Notes under the pieces: generated by a model
What the model was told of the DNA's origin: nothing
Seen by the model: only the letters and a program-made list of their open reading frames with translations
The model's database searches: none
In this document: positions 9,125 through 17,629 of the stretch, piece by piece
Numbering within the stretch: position 1 is the first letter of the stretch
Layout: every line of letters starts with the position of its first letter
Made by a program: the position numbers and the translations under genes
NCBI GenBank assembly: GCA_007133205.1
Contig: SLND01000018.1
Span: 1-56,692 of the forward strand
DNA from: Natronospiraceae bacterium
Lineage (GTDB): Bacteria; Pseudomonadota; Gammaproteobacteria; Natronospirales; Natronospiraceae
Length of the DNA: 56,692 bases
Direction: 5' to 3'

Positions 9125-10353
9125 TGCACCGCGTAGTAGTGACAGGTGTGGGTGGCCTGACGGCTCTGGGACATGACTGGCCCAGCATCCGCTCCGAATT
9201 GAAGGCGGGCCGGACCGGCATCCGATACATGCCCGAATGGGAAGAATTCAAGGATCTCAATACCAAGCTGGCCGGTCCGGTAAAGGCGTTTGATCGGCCG
9301 TCCGGCTATGGCCGCAAGCAGACCCGCAGCATGGGTCCGGTGGCGCTGATGGCGACCATTGCCGCGGACAAGGCCTTGCAGGATGCCGGCCTGCGTGAGG
9401 ATCCGATCCTGACCAGTGGCCGGGCGGGCGTGGCTTCCGGTTCCTCGTCGGGCAGTATCGGGGCGACCGAGGCCTTTGCGCGCTATCTGCAGACCGGCAA
9501 GATTTCCGGTGTCACCTCCAACAGCTACGTCCAGATGATGGGGCATACCGCGCCGGTCAACATCGCCCTGTTCTTCCGCATGACGGGACGCATCATCCCC
9601 ACCAGTTCCGCATGTACTTCCGGCAGTCACGGGGTCGGCTACGCCATGGAGGCCATTCGTCATGGCAAGCAGGACATGATGATTGGCGGTGGTGCCGAGG
9701 AATTGAGCAGTGCCGATGCCGCGGTTTTCGACACTCTGTTCGCTACCAGCACACGCAATGATGCACCGGAGACCACCCCGGCACCCTATGACCGGGACCG
9801 GGATGGCCTCGTGGTGGGCGAGGGTGCGGTCAATCTTGTTCTCGAGTCCCTGGAACATGCGCAGGCGCGGGGGGCGAATATCCTTGCGGAAGTGGTGGGT
9901 TATGGCACCAATTCCGATGGCACGCATATTACCCAGCCCAATGCCGAGACCATGGCGGTGGCCATGCGCCTGGCACTCGAGGATGCCGATCTGCATCCGG
10001 ACCGGGTTGGTTATGTGAGTGGACATGGGACAGCCACGGATCGAGGTGATATCGCCGAAACCGAGGCCACCCGTGAGATCTTCGGGCGGGCGGTGCCGAT
10101 CAGCTCCATGAAGAGCTATTTCGGTCACACCCTGGGCGCCTGTGGATCACTGGAAGCCTGGCTGGCGATCGAGATGATGCGTGAAGGCTGGTTTGCCCCG
10201 ACGGTCAACCTCCACAACGTGGACGAACGCTGTGCCGATCTTGATTACATCACGGGTGATGGCCGCGAGATCGATACCGAATATGTGATGAGCAACAATT
10301 TTGCGTTTGGCGGGATCAATACTTCCCTGATTTTCCGCCGCTGGGACGGCTGA
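9124..10353 (+). CDS. Beta-ketoacyl-ACP synthase (second APE ketosynthase, ApeR position)
   Basis: The track ORF begins at 8707 inside the reductase gene; the true start is the ATG at 9124 that overlaps the reductase stop (TGATG), giving 409 residues starting MHRVVVTGVGGLTALG. Active site is complete: Cys164 (SSACTSGSHG), His in SGHGTATDRGD and His in SMKSYFGHTLGACG. Two separate elongating ketosynthases are usual in aryl polyene loci; one forms the heterodimer with the chain-length factor and one acts alone. The C-terminus FAFGGINTSLIF is intact. It is the last gene of the APE-like core, 46 bases before the DAR genes. Confidence 0.88.
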   Translation: MHRVVVTGVGGLTALGHDWPSIRSELKAGRTGIRYMPEWEEFKDLNTKLAGPVKAFDRPSGYGRKQTRSMGPVALMATIAADKALQDAGLREDPILTSGRAGVASGSSSGSIGATEAFARYLQTGKISGVTSNSYVQMMGHTAPVNIALFFRMTGRIIPTSSACTSGSHGVGYAMEAIRHGKQDMMIGGGAEELSSADAAVFDTLFATSTRNDAPETTPAPYDRDRDGLVVGEGAVNLVLESLEHAQARGANILAEVVGYGTNSDGTHITQPNAETMAVAMRLALEDADLHPDRVGYVSGHGTATDRGDIAETEATREIFGRAVPISSMKSYFGHTLGACGSLEAWLAIEMMREGWFAPTVNLHNVDERCADLDYITGDGREIDTEYVMSNNFAFGGINTSLIFRRWDG

Positions 10354-10399
10354 TTCACCAGCGGTGTGACCAGGGCAACGGAAACATTGATGACAGTCC

Positions 10400-11344
10400 A
10401 TGGACAAGCGCAAGCGCATACTTCTCGTTCATTATTCCCAGACTGGGCAATTGAGTCGGATTGCCCGAACGCTGGCCGCTCCCCTGGAGGAAGATACTGA
10501 CCTGGAGCTGGTGGAGCTCGAACTTGAGCCCGAGCGAGCCTTTCCCTTTCCCTGGGGCGTCTTCCAGTTCATGGATGCGTTCCCGGAATGCGTCTGGCGG
10601 GATCCGCCGCCCCTGCGAGAAGCCCGTATCGAGGCACTCTCTCAAGAGCCCTTTGACCTGGTGATCCTCTGTTACCAGGTATGGTTCCTGTCTCCTTCGC
10701 TGCCGGTCACCGCCTTTGTCCAGTCATCGGCGGGAAGGCGCCTGCTTGCCGATACCCCGGTGGTTACCGTGATCGGATGCCGCAACATGTGGACCCAGGC
10801 GCATGCGGCCATGGAGGAAATGCTGGCGGAGGCGGGTGCGCGTCTGACAGACAACGTGGTCCTGACCGATCCGGGTGGCTTCGAAACCTTCTACACCACG
10901 CCCCGCTGGTTGTTGACCGGACGCCAGGGACGCGCCGGCATCCCCGAGTCCGAGATCCAGGGGAGCGTGCGCTTCGGCCATGCCCTGCGCGCAGCCCTGA
11001 AGGCGGACCGGGAACGCCAGGGTGGTCCCTTGCTGGCCGGCCTGGGGGCGGTTCGGGTCGATCCCGCCCTGGCACTCAGCGAAGGCATCGGAATCCGGAG
11101 CTTTCGCCTCTGGGGTCGCCTCATTCGTCTTGCCGGACCCATGGGCAGCCGGCGACGCCGGCCGCTGCTTGCCCTCTACATGGTCTTCCTGGTGGTGATG
11201 ATCCTGACCATCGTGCCGGTGGTGGCGATTCTGAAACGTCTCGCGCGTCCCCTGTTGAAGCCGCGGCTGAACAGATTACGGGCCCGTTTCGAGGCTCCTT
11301 CGGGTTCCGGTCAGGAACGTCTGGCGGAGTATGGCCATGACTAG
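10400..11344 (+). CDS. darA: DarA-like dialkylresorcinol condensing enzyme (aromatase), membrane-anchored
   Basis: 314 residues. N-terminal flavodoxin-like fold with LLVHYSQTGQLSRIAR as phosphate-binding loop, then LVILCYQVWFLSPSLPV and VIGCRNMW, which are the recognisable blocks of DarA. Near the C-terminus is one hydrophobic stretch (LLALYMVFLVVMILTIVPVVAIL) that should anchor it in the inner membrane. In known DAR pathways DarB forms a cyclohexanedione from two acyl thioesters and DarA oxidises it to the resorcinol, probably with a flavin. The gene directly follows the aryl polyene core on the same strand and overlaps the darB-like gene. Family recognition is good; flavin use is inference from the fold. 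Confidence 0.83.
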   Translation: MDKRKRILLVHYSQTGQLSRIARTLAAPLEEDTDLELVELELEPERAFPFPWGVFQFMDAFPECVWRDPPPLREARIEALSQEPFDLVILCYQVWFLSPSLPVTAFVQSSAGRRLLADTPVVTVIGCRNMWTQAHAAMEEMLAEAGARLTDNVVLTDPGGFETFYTTPRWLLTGRQGRAGIPESEIQGSVRFGHALRAALKADRERQGGPLLAGLGAVRVDPALALSEGIGIRSFRLWGRLIRLAGPMGSRRRRPLLALYMVFLVVMILTIVPVVAILKRLARPLLKPRLNRLRARFEAPSGSGQERLAEYGHD

Positions 11345-12488
11345 GGCGGTATACATCAACGGGGTCGCCGCCTTCCTGCCCGGGGATCCGGTTCCGAACG
11401 AGGAAATGGAAGAGCGACTGGGCCGGATCAATGGGCAGGCGTCGCGTGCCCGTGGGGTAGTGCTGCGCAGCAACGGCATTCGTTATCGTCACTACGTGAT
11501 CGATCCTGAAACCGGTCGGCCGCGCTGGAACAATGCACAGCTCACGGCCGAGGCCGTGCGTGGCCTGTATGCGCGTCCAGAGGCCATGAGTTCGATCGAG
11601 ACCCTGGCCTGCGGGACGTCCATTGCCGACCAGTTGATGCCCAGCCACGCGGTCATGGTGCAGGGGGAGCTGGGTATTCCTCCCTGTGACGTCGTCGGTA
11701 CGTCCGGTGTCTGCGCGGCCAGCATGGGGGCCCTGCGTTATGCCTGGTTGTCAGTGCTGGCCGGGGGCAGCGATCACGCGGTCGCCACCGGTTCCGAGGT
11801 GGCCTCCACCATGATGCAGGCGCGAATGTTTCAGGCCGAATCCGAGGAACGTATCGAGGCCCTGGAACAAAACCCCGAGATTGCCTTCGATCGTGAATTC
11901 CTGCGCTGGATGCTGTCCGATGGTGCCGGTGCCGTCCGTCTGGGATCCACGCCGGATCCGGATGGTTTTGGTCTGCGCGTGGACTGGCTGGAAATTCTGT
12001 CCTACGCGGGGGAAATGCCGCCGTGCATGTATGCCGGAGCGGAAAAGACCGAGGACGGGCGCCTGTTGGGATGGCGCGAAATCGATGATCTCGGAGAACT
12101 GGTTGCCAGTGGCGTACTCACGGTCAAGCAGGATGTGCGGCTTCTCAATGAAGCGGTAGTGCGCGTGACCGTGGAACAGGCGATGGAGGAACTGCAACGC
12201 CGCCACACCATCTCTGCGGACGACGTGGACTGGTTCCTGCCTCATATTTCTTCCGAGTACTTTCGCGAACGCCTTGCCAAGGGTCTGGAAAATGCCGGCT
12301 TGCCCATTCCCGCCGAGCGCTGGTTCACCAACCTCAGCGAGCGTGGCAATACCGGTTCCGCCTCCCTGTTCATCATGCTTGACGATCTGGTGAAAAGCGG
12401 ACGTCTGAAATCCGGCGAGCGCATTCTGTGCTTTGTGCCCGAAAGCGGACGCTTTACCTCTGCCTGGCTGCAGCTGACGGTCGCCTGA
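11337..12488 (+). CDS. darB: DarB-like KASIII family ketosynthase/cyclase
   Basis: 383 residues from the ATG at 11337. The track start 11331 lies one base after the GGAG sequence, too close; 11337 has a 7-base spacing. Thiolase fold of the FabH/KASIII type: Cys126 in GTSGVCAASMGALRY, His in WFLPHISSEYF and Asn in NLSERGNTGSAS form the KASIII triad. DarB enzymes join a beta-ketoacyl thioester and a second acyl thioester and cyclise them to the resorcinol precursor. It overlaps darA upstream and the next small gene by TGATG. Together with the DarA-like gene this is the signature pair of dialkylresorcinol synthesis. Confidence 0.86.
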   Translation: MTRAVYINGVAAFLPGDPVPNEEMEERLGRINGQASRARGVVLRSNGIRYRHYVIDPETGRPRWNNAQLTAEAVRGLYARPEAMSSIETLACGTSIADQLMPSHAVMVQGELGIPPCDVVGTSGVCAASMGALRYAWLSVLAGGSDHAVATGSEVASTMMQARMFQAESEERIEALEQNPEIAFDREFLRWMLSDGAGAVRLGSTPDPDGFGLRVDWLEILSYAGEMPPCMYAGAEKTEDGRLLGWREIDDLGELVASGVLTVKQDVRLLNEAVVRVTVEQAMEELQRRHTISADDVDWFLPHISSEYFRERLAKGLENAGLPIPAERWFTNLSERGNTGSASLFIMLDDLVKSGRLKSGERILCFVPESGRFTSAWLQLTVA

Positions 12489-12889
12489 TGAAGAAATCCG
12501 AAGTACCCCAGGAAGAAAATCGAACCTATGGCGGTCTGCGCAAGGCGGTCTATGCGCGTGATGAATCCGGCCGGCACAGCGTGGTTCCCAGCAGTGGCTG
12601 GCGGGCCGAGGAGGCGGCCACCGAGATGGCTGTCGCGCTGTTCCGGGAGGCGGCCGAGTCGGCCCGGCAGGCCTGCCGCGAGGGCCGGGCATCGCCAATG
12701 ATGGTGCACATGTACGCCCGGCGTATGGATCCACCGACCCTGGCCCAGGCGACCGGCCTGGCCACCTGGCGGGTTCGGCGTCATCTGCGTCCGGGACCCT
12801 TCAGGCGCCTGCCCCGGCGACTGCGCAAGCGCTATGCCGATGCCCTGGGCCTGAGTCAGGAACAACTGGACAGGCTGCCTGATGACTGA
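12488..12889 (+). CDS. Small uncharacterised protein of the APE-DAR locus
   Basis: The track start (12428) is inside darB; the ATG at 12488 overlaps the darB stop (TGATG), giving 133 residues. The N-terminal third is polar, the middle (EEAATEMAVALFREAAESARQA) is a charged helix, and the C-terminal half resembles a helix-turn-helix (LAQATGLATWRVRRHLRPG) followed by a very basic stretch (FRRLPRRLRKRY). It overlaps the next gene (BtrH-like) by eight bases. I do not recognise a named family. Its position locked between darB and the BtrH-like gene suggests a pathway-specific accessory or regulatory role; the HTH resemblance is only by eye. Confidence 0.7.
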   Translation: MKKSEVPQEENRTYGGLRKAVYARDESGRHSVVPSSGWRAEEAATEMAVALFREAAESARQACREGRASPMMVHMYARRMDPPTLAQATGLATWRVRRHLRPGPFRRLPRRLRKRYADALGLSQEQLDRLPDD

Positions 12890-13898
12890 AGCCACGCCCT
12901 CATGCAGTCAGTTTCAGCACCACCATGCGGCGCACTGTGAAAGTGGCGTGGCCTCCGCCCTGCTGACCAACGCCGGCATGCCTATCAGTGAAGCCATGGC
13001 CTTCGGCCTGTCCTCGGCGCTGACCTTTGCCCATCTGCCCTATCCCAGGGTCAATGGATTTCCGCTGACTTCCTATCGTCTCCCGCCGGGCATGGTGATC
13101 GGGCGCCTGTGTCGCCGTCTCGGCGTGCGCATGCGCCGGGAACGTTTCCGCAATGCCGATGCCGGCATGCGGGCCCTGGACGAATATCTCGATGCAGGGC
13201 GCCCCGTGGGACTTCAGACCTCGGTCTACTGGCTGCCCTATTTTCCCCCGGACATGCGTTTTCATTTCAACGCCCACAACCTTGTGGTGTTCGGCCGCGA
13301 GGGGGATGACTATCTGATCAGTGATCCGGTATTCGAGGAGGTCCAGCACTGTCCAGCCGCGGACCTGCGCCGGGCCCGCTCGGTCAAGGGGCTGTTCGCG
13401 CCGCGCAACCTCATCTATTACCCCCGAACCATCCGCAAGGATCCGGATTGGACTCGCATGATCCGCGCGAGTCTGCGTGCGAGTTGCAACATGATGCTGC
13501 GTACCCCGGTGCCGCTGATCGGCGTGCGGGGCATTCACCGCCTGGCGCGCAAATTGCGAAAGCTGCCCGGACGTCAGGACCCGCGCTGGGCAAGAATGTA
13601 CGTCGCCCAGATCATCCGCATGCAGGAAGAGATAGGCACCGGCGGCGGTGGCTTCCGCTTCATGTATGCCGCCTTTCTCGAAGAAGCCGCCGAACGCCTC
13701 GGGGGGCACGAAGCTCTGCTCGAGGCGGCGGACAGCATCACCCGGGCGGGCGACGGCTGGCGCGATTTCGCTGCCGCCGGCGCATTGCTGGTCCAGGACA
13801 GGTCGGGCGTGGACTACCCGGACCTGGCGGACCGCCTGGAACACTGCGCCGAACTGGAGAGCGAGGCCTTCACCCTGCTTGATCGCAGTTTCCGCTAG
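12882..13898 (+). CDS. BtrH N-terminal-domain protein, candidate ACP-to-acceptor acyltransferase
   Basis: 338 residues, cytosolic. It has the BtrH/C39-like papain fold pattern: Cys19 in AHCESGVASALL as nucleophile, His132 in FHFNAHNLVVFG and Asp148 in YLISDPVF. BtrH of the butirosin pathway transfers an acyl group from an ACP to an amine of the aminoglycoside, so this protein may transfer a carrier-bound acyl chain to an acceptor. In this locus the likely donor is the aryl polyene thioester and the likely acceptor the phenol of the dialkylresorcinol, which would give the flexirubin-type ester. The fold call is good; the reaction is inference. It is the last gene of the plus-strand operon. Confidence 0.75.
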   Translation: MTEATPSCSQFQHHHAAHCESGVASALLTNAGMPISEAMAFGLSSALTFAHLPYPRVNGFPLTSYRLPPGMVIGRLCRRLGVRMRRERFRNADAGMRALDEYLDAGRPVGLQTSVYWLPYFPPDMRFHFNAHNLVVFGREGDDYLISDPVFEEVQHCPAADLRRARSVKGLFAPRNLIYYPRTIRKDPDWTRMIRASLRASCNMMLRTPVPLIGVRGIHRLARKLRKLPGRQDPRWARMYVAQIIRMQEEIGTGGGGFRFMYAAFLEEAAERLGGHEALLEAADSITRAGDGWRDFAAAGALLVQDRSGVDYPDLADRLEHCAELESEAFTLLDRSFR

Positions 13899-14015
13899 GG
13901 CGTCTCTGATCCATCCTGTCGGCAGCAAAGGCCGGAACGCCCCCTGTCACCGGTAACTACCGGTCCAGACTCGAACGCAAGCACAAGTACGCAATGGAAT
14001 CCATGGAATAGCCCA

Positions 14016-14897
14016 TCAAGCACGGACAACTTCCAGCACCGCATACTGTGCCTGCTCACCAGATCCGTATTCGGCCTCGACATGCAGCCAGCGATCACCC
14101 GGCGCGGCCAGTTCCAGAAACCGATCCAGTCCGGCACCGACATTGGTGTCGTAATACCCGGCCTGTTCCAGGTAATCCAGTTGCTGCCCCGGCAGATCAT
14201 TATCCCCGTCGGCCTCCTGCGCGAGATTCCAGCCGGTTGAACTGTGACTCACCGATTTCCCGTGTTCCGCGAGCAGGCGTTCAAGTGCCGCCCGGTCCTT
14301 GAGGAATACCGGCGGATGAATCTCGGCAAGGGCATGGGCGGGTTCGCGCGACAGCAAGAACCAGTGACTGCCTTCACCCACCGCTGTCTCGACTGCCAGG
14401 CCCAGTCGCTCCCGGTGCCAGGCCAGTGGCATGGCGCATTCATCCACTGCCCCGAGCAGGACCATTTCACACTGACTCGCGGCCAGGTCCAGCATGGCCA
14501 ATTGCAGGCTCATCTCGAATGACCAGCGGCGCCGCGAAATCATGAGATTGACATGATCCAGACCCAGGGACTGCGCCAGGGTAAAGCCGGCGGCATTGCT
14601 CGAGACATTGATGAACTCGAAGGGCATGGGAGTGATCCCGTCGCGGTGACTCCGCCGCACCATTTCCGCGGAGCTGGCGGCATCGCCCTGACCGGTGGCG
14701 AGATAGATGCCCGTACTGGAGGGAAGGTCCCGGTCCTGGACGCAGCGGTGGCCGCCAAGCAGGGCCAGGTCGATGAAGCGGTTGGTCCGCCGTATGTGGT
14801 GCCCGGTCTGTTCGCGCAAGGCGGCCTTGAGATCGGCCGGTGCCTCCGTGACCCGGGTGCCGTAGCTGCCGCTCGCATGCACATACACCGGTCTCAT
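14016..14897 (-). CDS. Truncated beta-ketoacyl synthase-like protein lacking active-site Cys (chain-length-factor type)
   Basis: The track ORF extends to 15056, but the ATG at 14897 overlaps the upstream ketosynthase stop (ATGA), giving 293 residues. The N-terminal half follows the ketosynthase fold (STGIYLATGQGD, VSSNAAGFTLAQSLG, VLLGAVDE, GEGSHWFLLSRE). Where an active enzyme has TAC-S-S, it reads ISRRRWSFE, so the nucleophile is gone. The HGTGT and GHTLG histidine motifs are also absent and the C-terminal half is short (QAQYAVLEV at the end). This is the pattern of a chain-length factor that forms a heterodimer with an active ketosynthase, here the adjacent one. Confidence 0.75.
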   Translation of the reverse strand: MRPVYVHASGSYGTRVTEAPADLKAALREQTGHHIRRTNRFIDLALLGGHRCVQDRDLPSSTGIYLATGQGDAASSAEMVRRSHRDGITPMPFEFINVSSNAAGFTLAQSLGLDHVNLMISRRRWSFEMSLQLAMLDLAASQCEMVLLGAVDECAMPLAWHRERLGLAVETAVGEGSHWFLLSREPAHALAEIHPPVFLKDRAALERLLAEHGKSVSHSSTGWNLAQEADGDNDLPGQQLDYLEQAGYYDTNVGAGLDRFLELAAPGDRWLHVEAEYGSGEQAQYAVLEVVRA

Positions 14898-16117
14898 CGG
14901 ACTCCCTCCCGGGACACGAGCAGGGTGGTATTGCTGCCACCAAAGCCAAAGAAGTTGAGCATGATGGCACCGCCGGGATCGGCCAGGTCCCGGTCCAGGG
15001 GTGCAATGCCGATATCTTCGTCGAGCTTGCGAAAGCCTGAAGTGGCGGGAATCCATCCCCGTCTCAGGGATTCAAAGAACAGGATGGTCTCGATGGGCCC
15101 GCAGGCCCCGAGTGTATGACCCACCGCGGATTTCAGGGTCGTGAACGGCGGCAGGCCGGCCCCGAATACCTCCCTGAGGGCGCGGCCCTCCACCAGGTCA
15201 TTGGCCGGAGTGCTGGTGCCATGGACCTTGATCGCGCCAATGTCACCGGGGGCGAGACCGGCATTGGCCAGTGCCTCGCACATGACCGCGCGAATCCCCG
15301 GCTGACTGGAGGTGGTCACCGAGCTGCTGTCACCGCGGGTGCTGCCGCCGAGCAGCCGCATGCCCTCATACCCCGGTGCCGGGTCCAGCTCGTCGGCGCG
15401 CCCCAGCAGCATGGCACCGGTCCCTTCACCCAGGACCACGCCGTCGCGGTCCCGGTCGAAGGGGCGCATGGTGGTGGGGCTGATCAGCATCAGGGAGGAA
15501 AAACCTTCCAGCGACAGCAGATTGCCGAATTCGATGCCGACTACCAGCGCACGGCGGATTACCCCGGCCTGGATCAGGCGGGTAGCGTAGAGCATGGCAT
15601 TGGCGCTCGAGGCGCAGGCGGTGTTGAAGGTCCAGTGCAGGCCGTCGAGCCGGAATCGGTTCGCAATCCGGCTGGCCAGTGTGCCGTAGCCGAGCTGACT
15701 CAACAGGACACCGGCATGGCGGCTATCGTATCGGGGCGGCGCGTCAAGTCGTCCGGCGGCAAGATCGGCACGGTAGGCCGCTTCCGTGACCCCGATATCC
15801 TTGGAGGTGGAGCCGACCAGGATGGCCGTATCCGACAGGTCGATACCCTGGTCGCGCAGCGGGGCAATGGCCTGAGCCACCGCGTTGTCGATCATCCGGT
15901 TGAGCCGCTCGCTTTCGGACTCACCGTCCGCCTGTCCCGGGCAGTGTTGCCGCCAGGCCATGAGGGGGCATTGGTGCTCTCCGTCCGTGCCCATTGGCAC
16001 CTGGACCGGATCGACCCCGTCTGCCAGCTGGTCCACCGCGTCGGCGGGCGTATCCCCGAGCGCGCAACTGAGCCCGGTCCCCGCGATCATCACCGCATGC
16101 TGACCATGCGCGTTCAT
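14894..16117 (-). CDS. Beta-ketoacyl-ACP synthase (third ketosynthase of the locus)
   Basis: 407 residues. Active site complete: Cys168 in FNTACASSANAML, His in IKVHGTSTPAND and Lys-His in LKSAVGHTLGACGP; C-terminus FFGFGGSNTTLLV intact. It lies in a minus-strand operon between an ACP (ATGA overlap) and the Cys-less ketosynthase-like gene (ATGA overlap), forming a minimal ACP-KS-CLF set. The set probably builds the beta-ketoacyl or alkyl chain used by the DarB-like enzyme; it could instead be a second polyene elongation pair. The catalytic call is strong, the pathway branch is inference. Confidence 0.87.
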   Translation of the reverse strand: MNAHGQHAVMIAGTGLSCALGDTPADAVDQLADGVDPVQVPMGTDGEHQCPLMAWRQHCPGQADGESESERLNRMIDNAVAQAIAPLRDQGIDLSDTAILVGSTSKDIGVTEAAYRADLAAGRLDAPPRYDSRHAGVLLSQLGYGTLASRIANRFRLDGLHWTFNTACASSANAMLYATRLIQAGVIRRALVVGIEFGNLLSLEGFSSLMLISPTTMRPFDRDRDGVVLGEGTGAMLLGRADELDPAPGYEGMRLLGGSTRGDSSSVTTSSQPGIRAVMCEALANAGLAPGDIGAIKVHGTSTPANDLVEGRALREVFGAGLPPFTTLKSAVGHTLGACGPIETILFFESLRRGWIPATSGFRKLDEDIGIAPLDRDLADPGGAIMLNFFGFGGSNTTLLVSREGVR

Positions 16118-16404
16118 GTGCGCCCGGCAATATAGTGGGCCAGGGTGCGGACATTGGTCATCAGGCGGCGGACTTCCTTGGGGTCGCTCAGCCGAATTCC
16201 GTAGCGGCGCTGGATTTCTGCAGAGATCTGCAGGCCGTCGAGAGAATCCAGTTCCAGGCGCGCGGTTTCACCAAACAGGGTTTCTTCGTCGCTGATGCTT
16301 TCCGGCGCGATGTCCTTGTCGCAGACTTCCACGATCATGCCCTTGAGTTCTTCTGTCAGCCTGCTCAGTTCTGCGTCCTGGGAATTGGAATCCGGGCCTT
16401 GCAT
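16114..16404 (-). CDS. Acyl carrier protein
   Basis: 96 residues, acidic and helical. The phosphopantetheine serine is Ser54 in ARLELDSLDGLQIS, followed by the typical recognition helix (AEIQRRYGIRLSD). A GGAG ribosome binding site lies 8 bases before the ATG. The stop overlaps the third ketosynthase start by ATGA, so the carrier and its synthase are co-translated. In DAR pathways an ACP (DarC) carries the beta-ketoacyl substrate for DarB; this ACP is the only one in the window and is the natural candidate. It is longer at the N-terminus than the housekeeping AcpP. Confidence 0.88.
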   Translation of the reverse strand: MQGPDSNSQDAELSRLTEELKGMIVEVCDKDIAPESISDEETLFGETARLELDSLDGLQISAEIQRRYGIRLSDPKEVRRLMTNVRTLAHYIAGRT

Positions 16405-16486
16405 TGATTGCTCCAGGGGGATTGCTCCAGGGGTGGGTCCGGGGGCCTGGTGTCGGCAAATCCTTCAGCCCGACCCCGTACACGAT

Positions 16487-17629
16487 TCAGGGTTCCTGTC
16501 TGCGAAATACCATCGCGGCCACGATCAGGCAGATCAAGCCGATTGTGACCAGTGCCAGGGCGTGGCCGGCCACCTCGTTCCAGCTGCCGGTGCCCGTTAT
16601 GGTGGATACCATGCCGTCCAGTGCCCAGTTGAGCGGAGAAAGCCTGCTCAACTCCTGCATGACCGGCGGCATCGCGAACGCGGGCACCATGATACCGCCA
16701 ATCGCTGCCATCAGCAGGGTAACAGCCCCACCGGTGGCGACTGCCTGCAACTGGGTGCGGCAGATCATGGCCACCAGCAGGGCAAAGCCGACCGCTGCGA
16801 CGCTGGTGGCCAGAATCATCACGAGCAGGGCCGACCAGGGCCCCTGGACCGTGAACTGCCCACCCCCGAGGGCCGGCACCAGCCAGATGCCGACGGCGAC
16901 CATGCACGCGGCCTGCGCCAGATTCACCAGCCCGTAGGTGGCGAATCGCGAGGCCATCAGGTCCCACGCGCCGACGCCGGCGGCTCGGAAACGCGCGAGC
17001 ATGCCCCGATCGCGATCACGGATGACCGTGCCGCTCAGTGGGACCACCGCAAAGAACATGCCGAAGATCAGCCAGGCCGGCACGTTCTGTTCCACCGCAC
17101 TGGGCAGGGCCACCTCTCTGCCCTCCGGGTCGGTCGTCACGGTCTGGAGCGGCAATTCCGTCACCCAGTCACCGGCCTCTCCGGGTGGAATCAGGAATTC
17201 CTCGACCACCAGCCGGCCCGCCACCTGCTGTACCCCGATCGTCAGCAGCGCGCGGCTATCGGCGGGAAGGGCGGCATCCACCTCCAGGCGCAGACCGGCC
17301 CGCTCCAGGTCTTCGGCCAGCAACGCATCCTCGAAACCTTCCGTGATCCGCAGGATGGCCTGGGCCTGGGCCTCGGCCTCATCGGCCGTGAGTTCGAGGA
17401 GTTCGAGATCCTCCAGCTCCGCCCGCAGGCGCCCGGAGAGTTCCGTATCGTCCTGGTCATCCAGGTACACACCGATGCCGACGCGCTCATCCAGGGTCGG
17501 CTGCAGGGCCAGGGACATGACAAGCACGAAGGTGACCGGCATCAGGAACAGGACCGCCAGTCCGTGGGCATCCCGCAGGAGCAGGGCCGCCTCGCGCCTT
17601 GCGAGAAGCCACCAGGCCGGGCTGATCAT
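16487..17629 (-). CDS. ABC-2 type transporter permease
   Basis: 380 residues from the ATG at 17629, which overlaps the ATPase stop by ATGA; the track start 17689 lies inside the ATPase gene. Topology fits ABC-2 exporters: one N-terminal membrane helix (GLAVLFLMPVTFVLVMSLAL), a large acidic periplasmic loop of about 170 residues, then five helices, with the conserved GGIMVPAFAMPPVMQELSRL-SPLNW segment before the last. It would form an exporter with the ATPase gene. Location in the same operon as the ACP-KS-CLF set suggests export of the resorcinol or the hybrid lipid, separate from the MMPL route. Confidence 0.86.
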   Translation of the reverse strand: MISPAWWLLARREAALLLRDAHGLAVLFLMPVTFVLVMSLALQPTLDERVGIGVYLDDQDDTELSGRLRAELEDLELLELTADEAEAQAQAILRITEGFEDALLAEDLERAGLRLEVDAALPADSRALLTIGVQQVAGRLVVEEFLIPPGEAGDWVTELPLQTVTTDPEGREVALPSAVEQNVPAWLIFGMFFAVVPLSGTVIRDRDRGMLARFRAAGVGAWDLMASRFATYGLVNLAQAACMVAVGIWLVPALGGGQFTVQGPWSALLVMILATSVAAVGFALLVAMICRTQLQAVATGGAVTLLMAAIGGIMVPAFAMPPVMQELSRLSPLNWALDGMVSTITGTGSWNEVAGHALALVTIGLICLIVAAMVFRRQEP

